Below are positions 5,508 through 6,126 of a stretch of DNA of 6,126 nt, in pieces; positions within the stretch are counted from its first letter, which is position 1, and every line of letters begins with the position of its first letter. Origin of the DNA: Desulfobacterales bacterium (lineage in GTDB: Bacteria; Desulfobacterota; Desulfobacteria; Desulfobacterales; DAOWNP01); contig JASFBI010000129.1 in the NCBI GenBank assembly GCA_030149595.1, forward strand, positions 1-6,126, written 5' to 3'. A program made the position numbers and the translations under genes. The notes under the pieces were generated by a model. That model was not told the origin of the DNA, did not search any database, and saw only the letters and a program-made list of their open reading frames with translations.

Positions 5508-6126
5508 TTACTCTTTCTCTTTTACCTCTTCAAAATCAGCATCAACAACATCATCATCTTTTTTACTTTGAGCGGCATCATCTGATCCACCTGCAGCAGC
5601 GCCAGGTCCTCCGGCTGCATCCTGACCCTGTCCATCTGCTGATGCCTGCTGATACATAGCTTCAGCAAGTTTATGAGAAACCTGTGTCAACTCTTCGCTT
5701 AAGGTCTTCATACGATCATAATCATTATCTTCAATGGCTTTTTTAAGATTTGCAACAGCATTTTCTACATTGGTTTTAGTTTCTGCATCAACCTTTTCAC
5801 CAAGCTCTTTCAATGTCTTTTCTGTCTGATAAACAAGAGAATCTGCTGTATTCTTAACCTCTACCATCTCTTTTTTCTTTTTATCTTCTTCAGCATGCAG
5901 TTCAGCATCTTTAATCAGTTTTTCTACTTCCTCTTCAGATAATCCACTGGATGCAGTAATGGAAATTGACTGTTCCTTGCCTGTTGCTTTATCTTTTGCT
6001 GAAACATTAACAATACCATTGGCATCAATATCAAATGTTACCTCTATCTGGGGAACCCCCCTTGGAGCAGATGGAATTCCAACCAACTCAAACTGTCCAA
6101 GCGTTTTATTACCAGTTGCTATCTCT
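5508..6126 (-). CDS. dnaK: Chaperone DnaK (Hsp70), C-terminal part, cut by the window edge
   Basis: The last 205 residues of DnaK are visible, and the frame is open through 6125 with no start in the window. DnaK is the cytoplasmic ATP-driven chaperone that works with DnaJ and GrpE. The visible part starts in the substrate-binding beta domain ([20 protein letters not shown], then the conserved [20 protein letters not shown] block). It continues through [20 protein letters not shown] into the alpha-helical lid, a Gly/Ala/Gln-rich flexible linker, and an acidic tail reading [16 protein letters not shown]. This is a complete, normal C-terminus. The nucleotide-binding domain lies beyond the window. 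Its base composition is less AT-rich than the neighbours, as is usual for a conserved, highly expressed gene. A TTG near 6086 is an internal Leu codon in the conserved ELVGIP motif, not a start. Confidence 0.97.
   Translation of the reverse strand, partial: EIATGNKTLGQFELVGIPSAPRGVPQIEVTFDIDANGIVNVSAKDKATGKEQSISITASSGLSEEEVEKLIKDAELHAEEDKKKKEMVEVKNTADSLVYQTEKTLKELGEKVDAETKTNVENAVANLKKAIEDNDYDRMKTLSEELTQVSHKLAEAMYQQASADGQGQDAAGGPGAAAGGSDDAAQSKKDDDVVDADFEEVKEKE

Overview
This is an AT-rich bacterial window. The gene content (a long UbiD-family decarboxylase, two PilZ-domain proteins, MltG, and a DnaK whose tail ends in an acidic D-A-D-F-E-E-V type sequence) suggests a Gram-negative sulfate-reducer-like deltaproteobacterium (Desulfobacterota, possibly Desulfobacteraceae-like). 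That assignment is inferred from protein style and base composition, not from a marker gene.

Layout, left to right. Positions 1-117 (minus) hold the N-terminal end of an unrecognised gene that runs off the window. Divergent from it, 317-2161 (plus) encodes a 614-residue UbiD-family prenyl-FMN decarboxylase with its catalytic and metal-binding residues in place. Convergent with that is a 255-residue two-domain YcgR-like PilZ protein at 2198-2965 (minus). A long non-coding stretch of about 845 bp follows (2966-3810). Its left half is featureless AT-rich DNA apart from small inverted and direct repeats. Its right half begins with the best promoter in the window (TTGACA, 16 bp, extended -10 TGtTATTAT at 3420-3447), followed by a roughly 355-nt leader containing a long imperfect inverted repeat and competing short stems. 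The leader ends at a good ribosome binding site and a second, small PilZ protein (3811-4185, plus). Convergent with it is mltG (4303-5316, minus, TTG start), and upstream of mltG lies the 3' part of dnaK (5508-6126, minus, cut by the window edge). A hairpin between dnaK and mltG and a promoter-like sequence in front of mltG suggest they are transcribed separately.

The genes do not form one pathway. They look like housekeeping genes (cofactor or quinone decarboxylation, peptidoglycan processing, protein folding) around a locus with two probable c-di-GMP-linked PilZ proteins transcribed away from each other. The most interesting part is the 3420-3810 promoter and leader region ahead of the small PilZ gene, which could be a structured regulatory RNA, a small independent RNA, or the remnant of a short inverted-repeat mobile element. 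Nothing here amounts to a clearly new multi-gene system.
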